Positions 14,959 to 16,621 of a DNA stretch of 16,621 nt are shown in pieces. The DNA comes from Actinomycetota bacterium (GTDB taxonomy: Bacteria > Actinomycetota > Acidimicrobiia > Acidimicrobiales > Microtrichaceae). Under the pieces are notes generated by a model. The model was not told the DNA's origin and searched no databases. It saw nothing but the letters and a program-made list of their open reading frames with translations. The position numbers and the translations under genes were made by a program. The DNA lies in assembly GCA_005777415.1 (NCBI GenBank), contig SXMI01000181.1, positions 1 to 16,621 of the forward strand, in the 5' to 3' direction. Position 1 is the first letter of the stretch; each line of letters opens with the position of its first letter.

Positions 14959-15770
14959 TGCAGCGCACCCGGTCGACCGTCATCACGGCCGTGGCGGCGT
15001 TCCTGCTGCTGGCCACCACCGCGGCCTGCGGCAACGAGGAGGTCGAGTCCGTGGACCCATCGAGTCCGACCCTGGCGTCCAGGGTCGTCGGCACCTGGAC
15101 ACTGGAATCCTGGGAGTCCGACGGTGTGAGGGTCACGCGCCCGACCGAGCCCACCGCCGTGGTGAACTTCCTCGCCGACGGAACGCTGAGCGGCGACACC
15201 GGGTGCAACCGGCTCGGCGGCTCCTACTCCGTCGACGGCGACGACCTGTCGGTGACGACCGGTGCGATGACCCGACGGGCCTGCGCCGACGAGGTGGCCG
15301 CCACCCAGGAAGCGGCACTGCTCGCAGCGCTCCCCGAGGTCACCTCCGCACGGCTGTCGGAGTCCACGCTGGAGCTCCTCGCCGACTCCGGGACCGTGCT
15401 GCTGACGCTGGCGGCCGGTCCCAGCGACCTCGACGGCAGCGCCTGGCAGGTGGCTGCGGTCAACAACGGGACCGGCGGACTGGAGGCCTCGGCGCTCACC
15501 GAGGCGTTGACCGCCGAGTTCCGCGAGGGAACGATCTCGGGGTTCTCGGGCTGCAACACCTTCTCGGCGGGCTACACCACCGAGGACGACCGGATCACCA
15601 TCGAGGCTCCCCGGGCGACGCTCATCGGCTGTGAGCCCGACGTCGCCGAGACCGAGGCCAGGTATCTGACGGCACTGGAGCGCTCGACCCGCTTCGAGCT
15701 CGAGGCGACCTCGCTGACCCTCCGCGACGCCGACGGCGCCGCCCAGGTCACGTTCCGACCCCGGGCCTGA
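14958..15770 (+). CDS. Lipoprotein with two META/HslJ-like domains
   Basis: A 270-residue protein with a signal segment (9-20) and lipobox Cys24 (TTAAC), so it is lipid-anchored. Two META-like units follow, about 42-150 and 157-268. Each has a GxW start (GTWTLES, GSAWQVA), a GCN motif (Cys83-Asn84, Cys199-Asn200) and a second Cys exactly 26 residues later (Cys109, Cys225), which supports an internal duplication and perhaps one disulfide per unit. META proteins are linked to envelope stress or heat-stable secreted factors (HslJ in E. coli), but the molecular role is unknown. The ATG overlaps the previous stop by one base. It may act as a partner or chaperone of the lipase-like protein, which is inference. 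Confidence 0.85.
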   Translation: MQRTRSTVITAVAAFLLLATTAACGNEEVESVDPSSPTLASRVVGTWTLESWESDGVRVTRPTEPTAVVNFLADGTLSGDTGCNRLGGSYSVDGDDLSVTTGAMTRRACADEVAATQEAALLAALPEVTSARLSESTLELLADSGTVLLTLAAGPSDLDGSAWQVAAVNNGTGGLEASALTEALTAEFREGTISGFSGCNTFSAGYTTEDDRITIEAPRATLIGCEPDVAETEARYLTALERSTRFELEATSLTLRDADGAAQVTFRPRA

Positions 15771-15792
15771 TGGACGAACCGACCGACCGACC

Positions 15793-15798
15793 GGAGGA
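15793..15798 (+). promoter_or_regulatory. Ribosome binding site of the second PNPOx-fold gene
   Basis: GGAGGA lies three bases before the ATG at 15802 (GGAGG core four bases before it). It is preceded by a short run of GACC repeats (about 15777-15792), the only microsatellite-like stretch in the window. Confidence 0.7.
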
Positions 15799-15801
15799 AC
15801 C

Positions 15802-16206
15802 ATGAACCTCGACACCGACACCATCCGCCTGGCGAAGGGCCCCAACCTGGCCACCGTGGTCACCCTCATGCCCGACGGCCGCCCCCAGGCGCTCCCCACC
15901 TGGATCGACACCGACGGCGAGCACCTGCTCGTGAACACCGAGCCGCAGCGCCAGCGGTCTCGCAACGTCGCCCGCGATCCGCGGATCACGGTGCTGATCC
16001 AATCGTCGGAGGACGCCTGGGACTGGGCCGAGGTGCGCGGGCACGTGGTCGACACCATCGGCGGCGACGAGGCCCGGGCCCACATCGACGAGCTCTCCAA
16101 CCGCTACGTCGGCACCGACTACAGCCGGCCGGTGGGCCCCGAGGGGCGCATCATCCTGCGGATCGCCCCGGACCGGGTCCTCACGCCCGCCCAGCTGGGT
16201 CGGTGA
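15802..16206 (+). CDS. PPOX-class, probably F420-dependent, PNPOx-fold protein
   Basis: A 134-residue split beta-barrel protein. The N-terminal strand pair NLATVVTLMPDGRPQALPTW (14-33) and the segment RQRSRNVARDPRITVLI (about 50-66) match the short PPOX-class family of Actinomycetota, most of which bind F420. Likely a cytosolic oxidoreductase or cofactor carrier acting on unknown small molecules. The start is firm because of the GGAGGA ribosome binding site. It lies 31 bases after the META lipoprotein gene on the same strand and may share that transcript. It is distantly related to the longer protein encoded at 2716-3216: similar motif order, but different length and no close identity. Confidence 0.88.
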   Translation: MNLDTDTIRLAKGPNLATVVTLMPDGRPQALPTWIDTDGEHLLVNTEPQRQRSRNVARDPRITVLIQSSEDAWDWAEVRGHVVDTIGGDEARAHIDELSNRYVGTDYSRPVGPEGRIILRIAPDRVLTPAQLGR

Positions 16207-16222
16207 ACGTCGTCACCGATGC

Positions 16223-16265
16223 GGGATCCGGCGAGAACAGGTTCTAGTTTAGGGGGCCGGATCCC
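16223..16265. repeat. Perfect 10-bp inverted repeat around the operator
   Basis: GGGATCCGGC (16223-16232) is the exact reverse complement of GCCGGATCCC (16256-16265). The 23-base centre contains the 14-bp KstR-like palindrome and a TAGTTT -10 box. As RNA or cruciform DNA this would be a long stem; as DNA it could be a second operator pair. Confidence 0.7.
16233..16246. promoter_or_regulatory. KstR-like operator
   Basis: GAGAACAGGTTCTA matches seven of the eight fixed bases of the mycobacterial/rhodococcal KstR consensus TnnAACnnGTTnnA; only the first T is G. Its last two bases overlap TAGTTT (16245-16250), a good -10 box, so a bound TetR-family repressor would block transcription of the monooxygenase gene. 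KstR controls steroid catabolism and is relieved by steroid CoA thioesters. No kstR gene is in the window. Confidence 0.5.
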
Positions 16266-16275
16266 GACCGAAGGA
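16245..16275 (+). promoter_or_regulatory. -10 box and ribosome binding site of the monooxygenase gene
   Basis: TAGTTT at 16245-16250 fits TANNNT, giving a leader of roughly 25-30 bases. GAAGGA at 16270-16275 is eight bases before the ATG at 16284 and supports that start. No good -35 box is visible. Confidence 0.5.
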
Positions 16276-16283
16276 CGTCACCG

Positions 16284-16613
16284 ATGACCGACCCAGACGC
16301 GACCGTCGATCCGCTGGAGGCCGCTCGGGAGCGCTACCAGCAGGAGCGAGCGAAGCGGCTGCGCTCCGACGGCATGGAGCAGTTCCAGGAGCTCCGCGGC
16401 GACCTCGCCGAGTTCGATCGGGACCCGTTCGCCGACCCCGGGTTCAACCGGGACGCGATCGAGCGGGACGTCGACGTCATCATCGTCGGCGCCGGCTTCG
16501 CCGGCATGCTCACTGCGGCGCGGCTCCTCGACCGGGGCGTGGACGACTTCCTCATCATCGACAAGGCCGGCGACTTCGGGGGCACCAGGTACTGGAACCG
16601 GTACCCGGGCTGA
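16284..16613 (+). CDS. N-terminal part of a flavin (Baeyer-Villiger-type) monooxygenase, with in-frame TGA
   Basis: The 109 readable residues contain a charged leader (1-62), then a FAD-binding Rossmann start DVIIVGAGFAGM (64-75) and GDFGGTRYWNRYPG (96-109), the conserved second FAD segment of Baeyer-Villiger and related class B monooxygenases. Family members are about 500-650 residues long, so this is only the beginning. The next codon is TGA, where relatives continue with one residue then a basic residue-Cys-Asp; the bases after the TGA still read Lys-Cys in the same frame. The stop may be a sequence error at the window end, a real nonsense mutation or a pseudogene. Arg102 replaces the usual Trp of GGTWYWNRYPG. 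The upstream KstR-like site suggests steroid or related isoprenoid oxidation. Confidence 0.7.
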   Translation: MTDPDATVDPLEAARERYQQERAKRLRSDGMEQFQELRGDLAEFDRDPFADPGFNRDAIERDVDVIIVGAGFAGMLTAARLLDRGVDDFLIIDKAGDFGGTRYWNRYPG

Positions 16614-16621
16614 AAGTGCGA

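Larger units (their letters stand above)
16211..16286. repeat. 11-bp direct repeats flanking the monooxygenase promoter
   Basis: CGTCACCGATG occurs exactly at 16211-16221 and again at 16276-16286. The second copy contains the ATG start codon of the downstream gene. The 54 bases between them hold the whole inverted repeat and KstR-like site. It could be a local duplication or chance. Confidence 0.6.

Noticed and set aside
16233..16246. LexA (SOS) box.
   Set aside because: Gram-positive LexA sites have four bases between GAAC and GTTC; here there are only two, which fits KstR-type sites instead.
16211..16286. Miniature transposon with target-site duplication.
   Set aside because: The direct repeats do not directly abut the inverted repeats on the right side, and there is no second copy in the window.
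16611..16613. Reassigned TGA codon or selenocysteine.
   Set aside because: TGA ends most genes in this window, and no SECIS-like hairpin can be judged because only eight bases follow. An error or nonsense mutation is simpler.

Overview
The window is a very GC-rich stretch with GTG starts, TGA stops, tightly packed genes and an F420/flavin enzyme set typical of Actinomycetota. Gene content (P450/ferredoxin, LLM-class and PNPOx-like F420 enzymes, a flavin monooxygenase behind a steroid-type operator, lipoproteins with META domains) would suit an environmental lineage such as Acidimicrobiia. That placement is inference. I see no rRNA, tRNA, CRISPR array, insertion sequence or phage gene. It reads as ordinary chromosome, cut at both ends.

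Left part (1-4200): the 3' end of a lipase-like alpha/beta hydrolase gene converges on a minus-strand P450-ferredoxin pair, which is translationally coupled through a GTGA overlap. Divergent from the P450 is a short-chain dehydrogenase. A second minus-strand pair encodes an LLM-class oxidoreductase and a PNPOx-fold (FDOR-type) protein. Together these form an oxidative small-molecule module whose substrate cannot be read from sequence.

Middle (4288-8893): a lipoprotein with a glucosaminidase-like domain is followed by two overlapping cyclic-di-GMP genes. The first has an intact GGDEF with an I-site and an EAL-like tail that has lost its catalytic residues. The second has an altered AGDEF and an almost intact EAL. 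The pair looks like a split synthase/hydrolase unit.

Right-middle (8905-12858): a minus-strand amidase and CPA2-type antiporter operon converges on the cyclic-di-GMP genes. A Tat-exported, beta-helix-like protein starts divergently from the amidase.

Right end (12946-16621): a large lipase-like lipoprotein, a double-META lipoprotein and a second PNPOx-fold protein form a plus-strand operon. A flavin monooxygenase gene then begins behind a 14-bp KstR-like palindrome nested inside a 10-bp inverted repeat. Its reading frame meets an in-frame TGA just before the window ends.

Two styles of translation start coexist. Several genes have a TANNNT box six or seven bases before the start codon and no Shine-Dalgarno sequence, the layout of leaderless mRNAs. 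The right-end genes have good Shine-Dalgarno sequences. The observations most worth checking are the KstR-like site, the complementary cyclic-di-GMP pair, the leaderless pattern and the in-frame TGA.
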